From Larix sibirica (Eukaryota > Streptophyta > Pinopsida > Pinales > Pinaceae): 21,232 nucleotides of DNA. Both the position numbers and the translations under genes were made by a program. Location: positions 39,558 through 60,789 of the forward strand of contig NWUY0300040404.1 of assembly GCA_004151065.3 (NCBI GenBank). The letters are read 5' to 3'. Below, one piece after another: positions 1 through 8,426 of this stretch. Below the pieces are notes generated by a model that made no database searches, was not told where the DNA came from, and saw only the letters and a program-made list of their open reading frames with translations. Positions within the stretch are counted from its first letter, which is position 1, and every line of letters starts with the position of its first letter.

Positions 1-114
1 TTGTAAATGGTATAGCGCCATTCTTTTTGAAAATTAGAGGTTGGACAATGATATGCTTGCTACGGCAACTCTAGGTTTACGGGAACAACCTCCCGGTTAT
101 ATGTAATATCCTAC
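1..114. other. Left flank, no gene seen
   Basis: AT-rich sequence with no reading frame, RNA gene or repeat that I can recognise. It ends where a T8 run (115-122) begins, which I read as the reverse complement of LINE-B's A-tail. On that reading this is the DNA into which LINE-B inserted. Confidence 0.4.
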
Positions 115-117
115 TTT
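106..117. repeat. Candidate imperfect TSD of LINE-B, 3'-side copy
   Basis: The 12 bases ATATCCTACTTT here match ATATCGTACTTT at 12701-12712 at 11 of 12 positions. Their places, just outside the T-run that would be LINE-B's tail and just beyond its presumed leader, fit an aged target-site duplication. The match is short, imperfect and partly T-run, so chance is a real alternative. Confidence 0.3.
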
Positions 118-257
118 TTTTTAATATACAAAGCTAGTTATCCGTTTCTGTAAAAAAAAAAAAAAAAACTTTTTTGTAAGGAAAAAACATATTTTTGTTA
201 TTCTTTCGAATAAAAAAGTACATAGAGTATCCAAAATTTGTCCAAAACTGTAGGACT
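115..257 (-). mobile_element. LINE-B 3' terminal fragment
   Basis: This is the distal 3' UTR of the minus-strand LINE whose body lies at 6781-12700. LINE-A inserted at 258-272 and separates the two parts. On the minus strand the sequence runs on from LINE-B's 3' UTR across the duplicated 15-mer and ends in TATATTAAAAAAAA (122-115), read as the A-tail. An A17-C-T6 block at 152-175, which is a U-run in the LINE-B transcript, lies inside it. The assignment rests on the LINE-A target-site duplication and on orientation, not on a family alignment. Confidence 0.6.
152..175. repeat. Homopolymer block A17-C-T6
   Basis: Seventeen A residues (152-168), one C and six T residues (170-175). In the LINE-B sense this is six A followed by a long U-run in the 3' UTR. 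Length is likely unstable between individuals and in sequencing. Confidence 0.9.
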
Positions 258-272
258 AATAGCCATCCGGGC
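258..272. repeat. Target-site duplication of LINE-A, left copy
   Basis: AATAGCCATCCGGGC is repeated exactly at 6766-6780, immediately after the A-run that ends LINE-A. The first two A's could belong to the tail in the right copy, so the unambiguous duplication is 13 bp. This length is typical of target-primed reverse transcription by L1-type elements. Confidence 0.93.
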
Positions 273-314
273 GGAAAATGTTATCACCAATGTTTTTTCT
301 GCGCTTTGAGTGAA

Positions 315-333
315 CCGCTAGGGTTCCTAGCGG
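315..333 (+). other. Perfect 8-bp stem-loop in the LINE-A leader
   Basis: CCGCTAGG (315-322), loop GTT, CCTAGCGG (326-333). It lies about 34 bases before the ORF1 ATG in a leader of only about 94 bases. A role in translation or in transcription from the internal promoter is possible but not shown. LINE-B's presumed leader also carries an inverted repeat containing CTAGGGTT. Confidence 0.7.
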
Positions 334-366
334 GAGTTTGTGCAGCTTGCATCCGAGTCAGCCATC

Positions 367-1637
367 ATGAGTGCGCCTGGGGGTGGGGAACCACCTCCCA
401 CCCCACCGATCTCTGCAGAAGAAGCCTTCAGTCGGCTCATTGCCCAGTAAGGGAAGAAACCGACGACCCCATCAATCCCGAAATTCATCAAAAAGTTGGA
501 CGCAATACCAGAAATTGGTCTCCCAGAAGAACAACCAATAAAAATCGTCCTAGCTTTGGCAGAAAGAGGATTGGTCGGTCAGTTCATGGGGCTATGGCCG
601 TCAACAAAAACCATCGATGATTGGATTCAGTGCAACTGGAGACCCCAACTTAAGAACAGTGTGACCTGCTATGCAGTTGGCAGAGGATTCTTCATTTTTG
701 AGTTTATCACCAAGGAAGATCGAGATCTTGTCTTTATAGCCCATACTTCATGGGGACCCAGGGGTTGTATCTCAATAGGTGGACGCTTGACTTCGATCCA
801 ACAGTAGACGTCCCCAAAGAGGTACCTGTTTGGGTCCAGCTACCCAATCTCCCGGTCCACTGCTAGAACTTTCACTCTCTACAAAGATAGGAAATGGGCT
901 AGTTCGTTTCATTGATAAAGTCGACAATAAAGCCCAGTACACCTGTGCAAGGATCTGTGTAGAAGTAGATCTGGAAGCTGGTCTCCCAGAAGCTGTAAAA
1001 CTCACGGTAGGAGCATGGCAGCACTATCAAAAGCTGGACTACGAGCAACTCTCGTTCAAATGCAGAAACTGCCACGAACACTGCCACTTTCAGAGGAATT
1101 GTCCAAAGGCCCAACCAATAGACAAAGAGGAAGGAGAAGGATGGCAAAAGGTCAAAAAGAGCAAGGCAGATCTGAAATCAATTGAGAAGAAAAGCACAGG
1201 ACCTACGGAGAACCCTCAAAACAACCCAAAATCCAAAGAAATGCCAAAGGAAGGCTCATCTTCTAGCAAAAGCTCCGAGATCGCTGAGATCCAAGAGGTG
1301 GAAGACAATCAAGAGAAAGAAATGCCCGGAAAAGTTTCTAATCCGACTCCCTTAGAGGTCGACTCAAGGGGAAAAGAAGTTGAGGAAGAGCACATCAGTC
1401 TTGGCTCGGACACAGGGGGGAGTCAGAAGACGGAGGAATGGAATCAAATAGCTCCCAAGCCACTCCTATCAAATCCACCAGGGGATGGAAGTCTAAGAAA
1501 AAAAGAGAGAGGAACAAACCTACCTAGATGTGCTCCAAGGCTCCCAGAAAACCATTAAAGGAATGATAAACACCAGATCCACAAGTAAACATGGCCAGGC
1601 TCCAAAGGGAGCCACAACCATCCAAACCAGTAAATAA
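367..1637 (+). pseudogene. LINE-A ORF1: gag-like RNA-binding protein (DUF4283-like plus CCHC), broken
   Basis: ORF1 proteins of plant L1 elements bind element RNA and help form the RNP. The ATG at 367 opens a frame beginning MSAPGGGEPPPTPP. The N-terminal domain (about 500-800) shows LALAERGLVGQFMGLWP and a C-terminal part DVPKEVPVWVQLPNLPVHC, as in DUF4283 proteins. A zinc knuckle follows at 1061-1102 (CRNCHEHCHFQRNC, CX2CX4HX4C). The tail is a long Glu/Lys/Ser-rich charged region, ending in a basic stretch near 1480 and a final frame that stops at TAA 1635-1637. Damage seen: TAA at 448-450, a frame change near 775, TAG at 864-866, a change near 890 and two more near 1440-1530. The stop overlaps the ORF2 start (TAATG). 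The domain name is from recalled family features, not a search. Confidence 0.85.
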
Positions 1638-2686
1638 TGAAGTACGTCTCCTAGAACTGTAGAGGCCTAGTCAACAATTTGAAAGAAGAAGCCCTGAAAT
1701 ACATTGTAATATTGTATATGCCTGAAATCATTCTCATCCAGGAGACAAAGCTGGAGGACTCGGTCCTCCTCCAAGCAAGCAAAGCATTTTGGAAAAAAGG
1801 CCATGGGAAAGCAGTCAGTGTAAGAGGCGCATTAGGAGGGATAGCTACCTTCTGGGATAGCTCCAAATCCGACCTAATAACCGAAGAGAGCTACTTGCAC
1901 TGGCTCTTCACCAAATTTCTCCACAAAGATTCAGGTCACCATGTAAGTTTGTTCAATTTATACGTTCCGGTTTTGCTTTCTGAAAAAAGACTCTGCTGGG
2001 ACTCCCTAAAGTCCTATATTAGCATGCACAATCCATAAAATTTCATTATTGCAGGTGATCTTAATGTAACCCTCGCCATAGAAGAGAAAAAAGGGGGTTC
2101 TCCAGTCAGAGACCCAGCAAGAGAATGGGCTGAGGATATCATTCTTGATTGGGCCCTGGAGGACATCAAGCCCACCCGTGGAAAATACACCTGGACCAAT
2201 AAAAGTCTGGGCCTCGGGCATATAGCAGCCCACCTGGACAGATTTCTTGTCCAATCCTCCTTCTTGACCTTCGGTCTTATGGCTTCTTTTAAAATTCTGC
2301 CTAACTCTGTCTTTAACCATAAGCCCATCCTTCTGGAGCTCTCCCTTGAAAAAAACCTTGGCCCAATCCCTTTCAGATTCAGTCCTCTTTGGATACAACA
2401 TGAAGGGTTCCAGGATGTAGTCTCGGCAGCCTGGAATCGGCAAGTCCAAGGCTCCCCCTTCTTTGTCTGGGAAGAAAAACTGAGGGGTCTCAAAAAAGAT
2501 CCAAAAACTTGGGCTAAATCATTGAAATCCCCCTCTTCCAAAATAAAAGAAGCGCAGGAGGCCCTTGAGATCCATCAAATGGTCATGGAAGAAACCGCAG
2601 TAACTCAAGATTTGATAAATAAAGAAGCTGATCTTCAAAAAGATTCCCATAGAGCTTGCAAGGTGGAGAAAGAGTATTGGAGGTAG
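1637..2686 (+). pseudogene. LINE-A ORF2, part 1: AP-like endonuclease and linker
   Basis: The endonuclease nicks target DNA to prime reverse transcription. ATG 1637-1639 starts MKYVS-stop-NCRGL, where TAG at 1652-1654 replaces the expected Trp of SWNCRGL. Motifs follow in family order: PEIILIQETKLED (catalytic Glu), GGIATFWDSS, then after a TAA at 2036-2038 IIAGDLNVTL (Asp and Asn of the GDxN motif), YTWTN, HLDRFLV, and VFNHKPILLEL, which corresponds to the SDHxP motif with Asp changed to Asn and the His kept. A charged helical linker follows up to a TAG at 2684-2686. All of this is one frame, so only nonsense changes break it. Start chosen by the SWNCRGL homology and the TAATG junction. Confidence 0.88.
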
Positions 2687-4525
2687 AAATCCAGAAGTCT
2701 CTGGCTAAAAGCTGGAGATAAGAACACGAGCTACTTCCACGAGCAAGTCGAGGCCCACAAGCACTTTAAAGCAGTAAATGAAACCCACTTCCAAGGCAAC
2801 TTGATTAAAGACTTTGAAGGTATTAAGATAGCAGCACACTCATTCTTCAAAGACCTCTTCATGACACCGGAAGGGAATAATTTAGATGTAAACTCCTACC
2901 CGTTCGATCTTATTCCCCATCTTGTCCACGAAGCAGATAACCAAAATCTGGCAGTACCGATCAGTATGAAAGAGCTCAAAAATGCCCTGGACCACATGGA
3001 AGCAGACAAAGCTCCTGGCCCAGATGGTTTCATTGCAAGGTTCTTCACGACTTGTTGGTCAACCATTAAAAAAGACTTGCTGCGAATGGTCAGAAAATCT
3101 CAGAGATGCACCAAGCTTGGTGGCAGCACCAACTCGGCTTTCCTAGCTCTGATCCCGAAAGAAAAAAGTGCTAGCAATTTTAGCAAATTTCGCCCCATCT
3201 CCTTGTGCAATACAAGCTATAAACTAGTCACAAAAATCATAGCCATTCGTCTTAAGAAAATTCTGTCGATAATCATCCCTAAGAACCAAGGAGGTTTCAT
3301 TAAAGGACGCCAGATTCTTGACAACATAGTGTTCGTGCAGGAAGCCATTCATTCAAGCTGTCAACGAAAAGAAAAAGGCATGGTTATCAAGCTAGATCTA
3401 GCTAATGCATTTGACAGAGTGAGACATTAGTTTTTGTTCACTGTTATGAAGAAGCTGGGTTTTTCCATTGCTTTCATAAACTGGGTGAAAGCCTGTATTG
3501 CCTCTCCTTGGATTGCACCCCTAGTAAACGGACGTTCAACAAATTTCTTCCAAGCTTCGAGAGGCCTAAGGCAAGGATGTCCCTTGTCTCCCCTCCTCTA
3601 TTCCATCCAAGCCTCAGTGCTCAGCTTTCAATTGGACCACTGCCAACAGATCCATTCTCTCTCAAGTCTCAGGATGGTCCACAATGTAAAAGACATCAAT
3701 CATACCCAATTTGTTGATGACACGTTGCTGCTTGGAGGAGCAAGCATTATCTCGGCAAGAAACTTCAAGAGGGAGCTGGACATCTACAAAGATATTTCGG
3801 GCAGCAAGATCAACTATCATAAAAGCACGATTTTTGGGTGGAACTGCTCCATCAAGGAGATGGCAGAAATTGCCAGACTCTTAGAAATGGAAGGATCCTA
3901 GTCCTGGGATTCCTTCAAATATTTAGGTATTCCAATCTTCAAATCAACCCCCAAAGTCGCTCATTGGATGCCGCTCCTGGATAAGTTGAAAATTAGAATT
4001 CAAGCCTGGGGTGCAAATTGGTTAAACATAGCAGGAAAGGTGGTTCTGCTGAAATCAGTCCTTATCAGTCTCCCCATTTATCAAAACTCTATTATGCTTG
4101 CTCCCAAAACCTTCATTAGCAAAGTTGATAGTTTGTTGAGAAGATTCCTGTGGGAAGGAGGAAGACAAAACGAGAGGAAGCTTCACTTAGTAAACTGGGA
4201 CAAAGTAAAAAATCATTTCTCAGAAGGTGGCCTCCAAATCCGAGATACCGTAACTCAAAATCTTGCTATGGGCTTCAAGCTTTTATGGAATCTAGTCTCT
4301 GGCAAATCCAATTGGAGCAAGCAAGTGCTTTGGAAAAAATATTTCCATGGGCAGCGCATCAGATGCTTGGATCAACAGCCAAGAAGCCTCAAAGGATCAC
4401 CTATCTTCAAACTCTGCCTCAGAGCCCTAGAGAACTTCAAATCTAAATTATACTGGATCCCTGGCAATGGGAAAAACATAAGAATCTGGGATGACTCGAT
4501 ACTTGGAGACCAACCTCTTGGATAG
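2687..4525 (+). pseudogene. LINE-A ORF2, part 2: reverse transcriptase
   Basis: The domain copies LINE RNA at the nicked target. It follows the linker motif SLWLKAGDKNTSYFHEQ. RT motifs in order are DKAPGPDGF, FRPISLCNTSYKLVTKI, QGGFIKGRQILDNIV, VIKLDLANAFDRVRH (first catalytic Asp), SRGLRQGCPLSPLLY, HTQFVDDTLLLGG (catalytic Asp pair at 3716-3721, intact), ISGSKINYHKS and FKYLGIPIF, then the thumb KVVLLKSVLISLPIY and FLWEGG. The frame is that of the endonuclease. In-frame stops are at 3428-3430, 3899-3901 and 4523-4525. The catalytic triad is preserved although the protein cannot be made in full. Confidence 0.93.
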
Positions 4526-5090
4526 AAGGATGAGTTGGCCAATATAAAAACTGGCTTCAGAGTAGAAATATTCTAAACTTGTGGGACATTTCCAGTTGGG
4601 CAGACGATGTAGAGAAAAGCTGGGAAAGCTGGAACCTGGGAGACAACCCTAATATACTTGAAGATGAAGCCATAAACTTGATTGAATTACTTCAAGGGAA
4701 ATCACCTCTAAAAGCTCTCTCAAAGGACAAAAGAGGGTGGGGCTCTTCCTCTGGCTCGTACTCGGCAACATAAAGGTATAAATCAATCCAGGCAATTCCA
4801 TATGCCCCTCCAGATCCCTCTCAATGGAAATTTGTTTGGTCCTCTGCTTCTATCCCAAAGATCGATTTATTTATTTGGACCCTTGCCCACAAAAGTATTC
4901 TAACTAGTGATAACTTAAGAAGGAGAGGGTTGGAAGTCCCCTCAAGGTGTCCATTGTGCGTTACTGAAGAGGAAAATGCAGACCATCTACTATTAAACTG
5001 CTCCTTTGCTACAGACGTCTGGAGTGAAGTCCTGAATCTAGGACTTGATAGAATCGCCATCCCTGAAAATATTCAGGATCTGCTAAAAAC
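4526..5090 (+). pseudogene. LINE-A ORF2, part 3: connection region with zf-RVT knuckle
   Basis: After a frame change between 4526 and 4579 the frame reads NLWDISSWADDVEKSWESW, a TAA stop at 4771-4773, then WKFVWSSASIPKIDLFIW. The zinc-binding motif follows at 4948-5001: CPLCVTEEENADHLLLNC, spacing CX2CX8HX4C, the zf-RVT pattern of plant LINEs, probably a nucleic-acid contact between RT and RNase H. The frame changes again in an A7 run at 5122-5128. LINE-B and LINE-C carry the same 18-residue spacing. Confidence 0.88.
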
Positions 5091-5891
5091 TTGGGCCACC
5101 AGATCTCCATTCAGCCTCACCAAAAAAATCTCCTCAAGGCCATTTGGTTGTGGCTCCCCAAATTCACATTCTGGAAACTTTGGCTTGAGAGAAATAACAT
5201 GATCTTCAGGGATGAAAGTTGCAATGCTTCCAGGGTTGCAACTAAAGTCAGAGCTCTTCTTGGAGAGGCCTTGGAAGCCAAACTCACCCTAAAAAATGAA
5301 AATTCTTTGGATAATGAAGAAGATCAATGGCTTAAAGGATTAGTCCCAAACCATCAGCTCAAAATCACTCCCCCTACTGTCTCGGTTTCCAAATGGGAAA
5401 TTCGTTTGGAAGAACAGGAATTCATTAAATGGAGGTCGACCTTGGAAGACCCCTTCCTTTTCTTCGATGGAGCCTCAAAAGGAAACCTAGGAGCGGCAGG
5501 CGAGGGAGGTGTGATCCTGGGTCCTGGAGGCAATATTGTTCTGGGATATGCCTGGGGTCTGGGCCTCGATACCAACAACAGAGCGGAGGCTCTCTCGCTA
5601 TGGCAAGGCCTTAAACTAGCATTAAGCAATAACATCCATTCTCTGGTGGTTTTTGGGGATTCTCAGTTAGTTATTCATGCAATGATCTTGAAGCAGATCC
5701 CTTCCCAGGTGTTCCTCTTTACCATTCTTAAAAAAATCAATCTTTTGCTTCCCAAGTTTCAAAGTTTAAGATTCTTCCATATCCTTAGGAGTTTAAATTC
5801 AATGGTTGATATGGAAGCAAACAAAGGCACACTCCTGAGCAGGAGCTTTCTGTCAGTAGATGGGTCCGAATCTTTCTGCAATATTCCCTAA
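5091..5891 (+). pseudogene. LINE-A ORF2, part 4: RNase H domain
   Basis: Degrades the RNA strand of RNA/DNA hybrids during element replication. This is the longest open piece, 266 codons, entered by the frame change near 5122. It starts with the connection motif FWKLWLERNNMIF. RNase H motifs are FFDGASKGN (Asp codon 5466-5468), DTNNRAEALSLWQGL (Glu), VVFGDSQLVIHA (Asp) and ILRSLNSMVDMEANKG (last Asp), so all four acidic residues are present. The frame stops at 5889-5891. This RNase H type is characteristic of one plant L1 lineage. The open length suggests the frame was under selection until rather recently, or is simply lucky. Confidence 0.92.
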
Positions 5892-6212
5892 CTCTGGAGG
5901 AGACTCAAACCGGCCGGTCAAGAGGCCTTCTCATTTATTTGCTGCTACAACTCCAATAAGAGAATCAAATCCTTGGACAGATCTTATGTCTCGTCTCATC
6001 ATGGACTGGTGTTTGCATCTGTACACTAAGTCGTCGTCAGAAATGAATACTCCAAGACTCTTCATTCCCTCTCGGTAGAGCACTTAGAATTCACATGATC
6101 CATCTAGAGATCATGAAGTTTACTTATATAGAAAGCCTCTAGTCATTGATTGCAAGCATCAAGACACGCGACATCTCTGTCGAAGGAAAGCGACTGTCAA
6201 ACTCCCCAAAAG
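5892..6212 (+). other. LINE-A spacer between RNase H and the third frame
   Basis: About 320 bases with no domain that I recognise. A frame overlapping the ORF2 end stays open to 6076-6078, and the same frame reopens from about 6088 to 6240, which hints that it could once have been coding. No similarity can be named. A chance open frame is the simpler reading. Confidence 0.4.
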
Positions 6213-6516
6213 ATGGCCTCCATCACCTCAAGCTCTAAGATGAGCTAATGGCGGAATTGGACATGCTCAAAACTCTAGTCCGGGAGCAAGATCGAACAAT
6301 ACTTGTAGCACTGGAGAAAAAAGCTGGGACCTGCTCAATCAGGACCTCCTCAAACTTCGTGAGGATTTCAATGACACCAAGAAAGCTGGCAATGAGTTCT
6401 TGAATGCCACGAATGCGCAGTTTAAAGACGTGGCAAATGTTCACGGAAATTTTGGCAACATGCTCTGCAATCTGGAAAGCAAAGTAAAGCTGTCAGCTAA
6501 AAAGGATGACAAATAA
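6213..6516 (+). pseudogene. LINE-A third frame: short coiled-coil protein after RNase H
   Basis: I do not recognise this gene. An ATG at 6213 begins MASITSSSK. After a -1 shift at about 6240 the frame reads ELMAELDMLKTLVREQDRT, and after another at about 6315-6335 it reads DLLNQDLLKLREDFNDTKKA, then NEFLNATNAQFKDV and a basic end KVKLSAKKDDK with TAA at 6514-6516. Joined, it would be about 100 codons, rich in Leu heptads and charged residues, with a lysine-rich tail: a probable coiled coil. It lies 320 bases after the ORF2 stop, inside the element by the TSD, and 240 bases before the A-tail. Plant L1 elements normally have two ORFs. Alternatives: captured host sequence, or a detached C-terminal domain of ORF2. 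Confidence 0.55.
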
Positions 6517-6767
6517 GAATGTGCAACTTCCTCTCTCCTCACCTCTGAATGCTTCTGCTCCCCTTCTATTTACGACTGCTACTTCTAATTGTATTGAAAG
6601 TTTGTCAGCCCATAGGGTGTGCGTTTTTTGGTAATTTGTTCTACTGATTACCTACCAGTCCACTAGAAAATTTGTACGGTTGAGTTGAATTCTCACGGTG
6701 TCAAAGTACCCGGCAGCTGCTTTGCCGGTCTCTAAATCAATTTATATCCATTATTGTCTAAAAAAAA
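6517..6767 (+). other. LINE-A 3' UTR, stem-loop and A-tail
   Basis: Non-coding tail of the element. It contains a stem-loop at 6710-6728 (CCGGCA, 7-base loop, TGCCGG) about 30 bases before the A8 run at 6760-6767. A stem-loop near the 3' end is where many LINE reverse transcriptases recognise their RNA; that role here is inference. Confidence 0.6.
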
Positions 6768-6780
6768 TAGCCATCCGGGC
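6766..6780. repeat. Target-site duplication of LINE-A, right copy
   Basis: Exact copy of the 15-mer at 258-272. Beyond it the minus strand carries LINE-B's 3' UTR, which shows that LINE-A landed in LINE-B. Confidence 0.93.
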
Positions 6781-6844
6781 AATACAAAAGCACCAAAAAT
6801 ACTCAAACATAAGCTGATTGATCCGAAATACAAAATAACCAATA

Positions 6845-7359
6845 TCAAAATACTTTAAACATCAAAAAAGAGAGTTGTCCAGAAAATTCCAAATGTTCTT
6901 CAATATATCCTGATCTAATTATAATGCCTTCCTCCTGTTGTAATGCTTGCTTTGAAAGAGAACCTACATTCTTGTTGAGCTCTCGAAAAATATGGTGGAT
7001 CAACTAGCTATGAAAGCACATAAAATAAGGCTTAATTATGTTGCACCAATGGAGAAGTGTAGTAGTTTGTAGATCTGCCTTGTTGTTTGTGCAATTAACA
7101 ATAGTCAAACAATCCCCATAGATCTTTAGAGTATCTATGCCAAGTAGGTTTGCAAATTTAATCAAACACCATAAGTAATGAGATCTTCCTTTGTGTTTGT
7201 GAATGTACCAATATTTAGCATCAATTTGAGCATGTGTTCACGATTTAGTACAAGATAGGCCCCCGCAACACTTTTCCCATCCACATCTGCACCATCAAAA
7301 AACCAACGGGCTTCCATTATATCAGGCAAAGCAACAATCTTTCTTGTTTTTGTTTCCAT
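6845..7359 (-). pseudogene. LINE-B ORF2 end: RNase H domain, inactive
   Basis: The minus frame opens at 7359 and reads ARWFFDGADVDGKS (first Asp) and FTNTKEDLI, where families have NTKAEL, so the catalytic Glu appears changed to Asp. One base is missing just after (near 7165), and the next frame reads WCLIKFANLLGIDTLKIYGD (third acidic residue). A stop falls near 7000 and the end reads HHIFRELNKNVGSLSKQALQ, where the usual pattern is RELNKxADSLSK, so the last Asp is lost (Gly here). The final stop is TGA at 6847-6845. With two of four acidic positions changed and a frameshift, it could not have worked as it stands. Confidence 0.82.
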
Positions 7360-7371
7360 AACATTTCTTGG

Positions 7372-8426
7372 TCAAATCTCCCTATATAAAATAAGGATTT
7401 TAGTCAGTCTAGTCAGAATAGAAGGCAACATGTCTTCGAATATTGCCATATTCCTCAAATACCAAACGTTCCAGCAGATGATTGTCGGGAGCATTTTGTG
7501 TTCCTTGACTTGTGTGTGCCATATATATAAGTTTCTATCTAGAGTAGCACTACCCCATATCATATTGATGATAAAAAAGGAACATACAACATACCATATT
7601 TTTTTTGTAAAAGAGCAAAAAATAACTATATGTTTGACTAACTCTACATCACATAAGCATAGTGCACATTTGTTTGGGCCATGCCACCCACGCTTTATGA
7701 GGTTATCCCAAGTGAGGACAACATTCTCCATAATCAACCAGATAAAGCATTTGATTTTTTGCGAAATATTCCATTTCCATATTTTTTCATACCACCAGTT
7801 TGGAACATTGTAATTATCCCAGTCTGTAATGAAATGATATGCATCCTTTGCATTTACCTGACCATTCCTATTATTACCAATCCATAATAATTTATCTTTT
7901 GAATTTGATAGTATAATGCCCGCAACTTTAAATCTTGCAATGTAAATATCCCATTCTTTTTTATAAACCCCACCGATGCCGAGATCATAGGTAGAGTACC
8001 AACATGAACCATCACCATTAAAACTTCCGTGTTTTTTGATCTGTGATAGTTTAGTATATCCAATTTCCTGAAGATAGTCTAGAATGACATTTGAAAGTTT
8101 ATAGTTCTCCTCGCATCAAGTAATCCTATCAATTCCAATCTAAACTCTTTCACCAGATCCCGCAACCCATTGTAGAATATCCCCAATCCAATGGAATGAT
8201 TTATAAATCCATTCCGAAAATTTGAGACTTTCTTGGCTGATTTTTTGCCAGACCAAATCCATTGAAAAATGTCATGTTTTATATATTTTCCATGGATGAT
8301 TTGATTCCATAATCCATTACCCCACAGTCCTCTCCAGAGGCATTTCATGCTTAAAGCAATGCTAAACCACTCCAATTTTTTATATCCCATCCACCTTTTT
8401 GTTTTGGCAAAGACAGTCGTTTCCAA
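7372..8426 (-). pseudogene. LINE-B ORF2: RT thumb/connection and zf-RVT knuckle
   Basis: Three open pieces in succession on the minus strand (8426-8079, 8063-7854, 7737-7372). The first reads KKLEWFSIALSMKCLWRGLW and NQIIHGKYIKHDIFQWIW, the usual conserved stretch after the LINE thumb. The last begins NVVLTWDNLIKRGWHGPNKC and carries the zinc motif at 7615-7668 (CALCLCDVELVKHIVIFC, CX2CX8HX4C) with the following FTKKIW and ICWNVWYLRNMAIF. Frames are broken by stops between the pieces. Confidence 0.85.

Larger units (their letters stand above)
273..6765 (+). mobile_element. LINE-A: full-length L1-type LINE with RNase H, decayed
   Basis: This 6.49-kb non-LTR retrotransposon is bounded by a perfect 15-bp duplication and ends in an A-run (6760-6767, partly shared with the duplication). 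In order it holds a leader of about 94 bases, ORF1 (367-1637), ORF2 (1637-5891) with endonuclease, RT, zf-RVT and RNase H, a short coiled-coil frame (6213-6516) and a 3' UTR with a stem-loop. It carries many stops and several frameshifts, so it cannot be autonomous as sequenced. It lies in the opposite orientation to LINE-B, inside that element's 3' UTR, and is therefore the younger of the two. Archaeal-type RNase H after RT is known from plant L1 lineages. Confidence 0.93.

Noticed and set aside
152-168. A17 run as the poly(A) tail of another plus-strand retroelement
   Set aside because: No element sequence precedes it and no target duplication follows; it lies within sequence that continues LINE-B's 3' UTR.
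195-620. 141-codon open frame with several Cys and His residues at the left of LINE-A
   Set aside because: It crosses the LINE-A boundary and target duplication and overlaps ORF1 in another frame; ORF1 from 367 has the family features.
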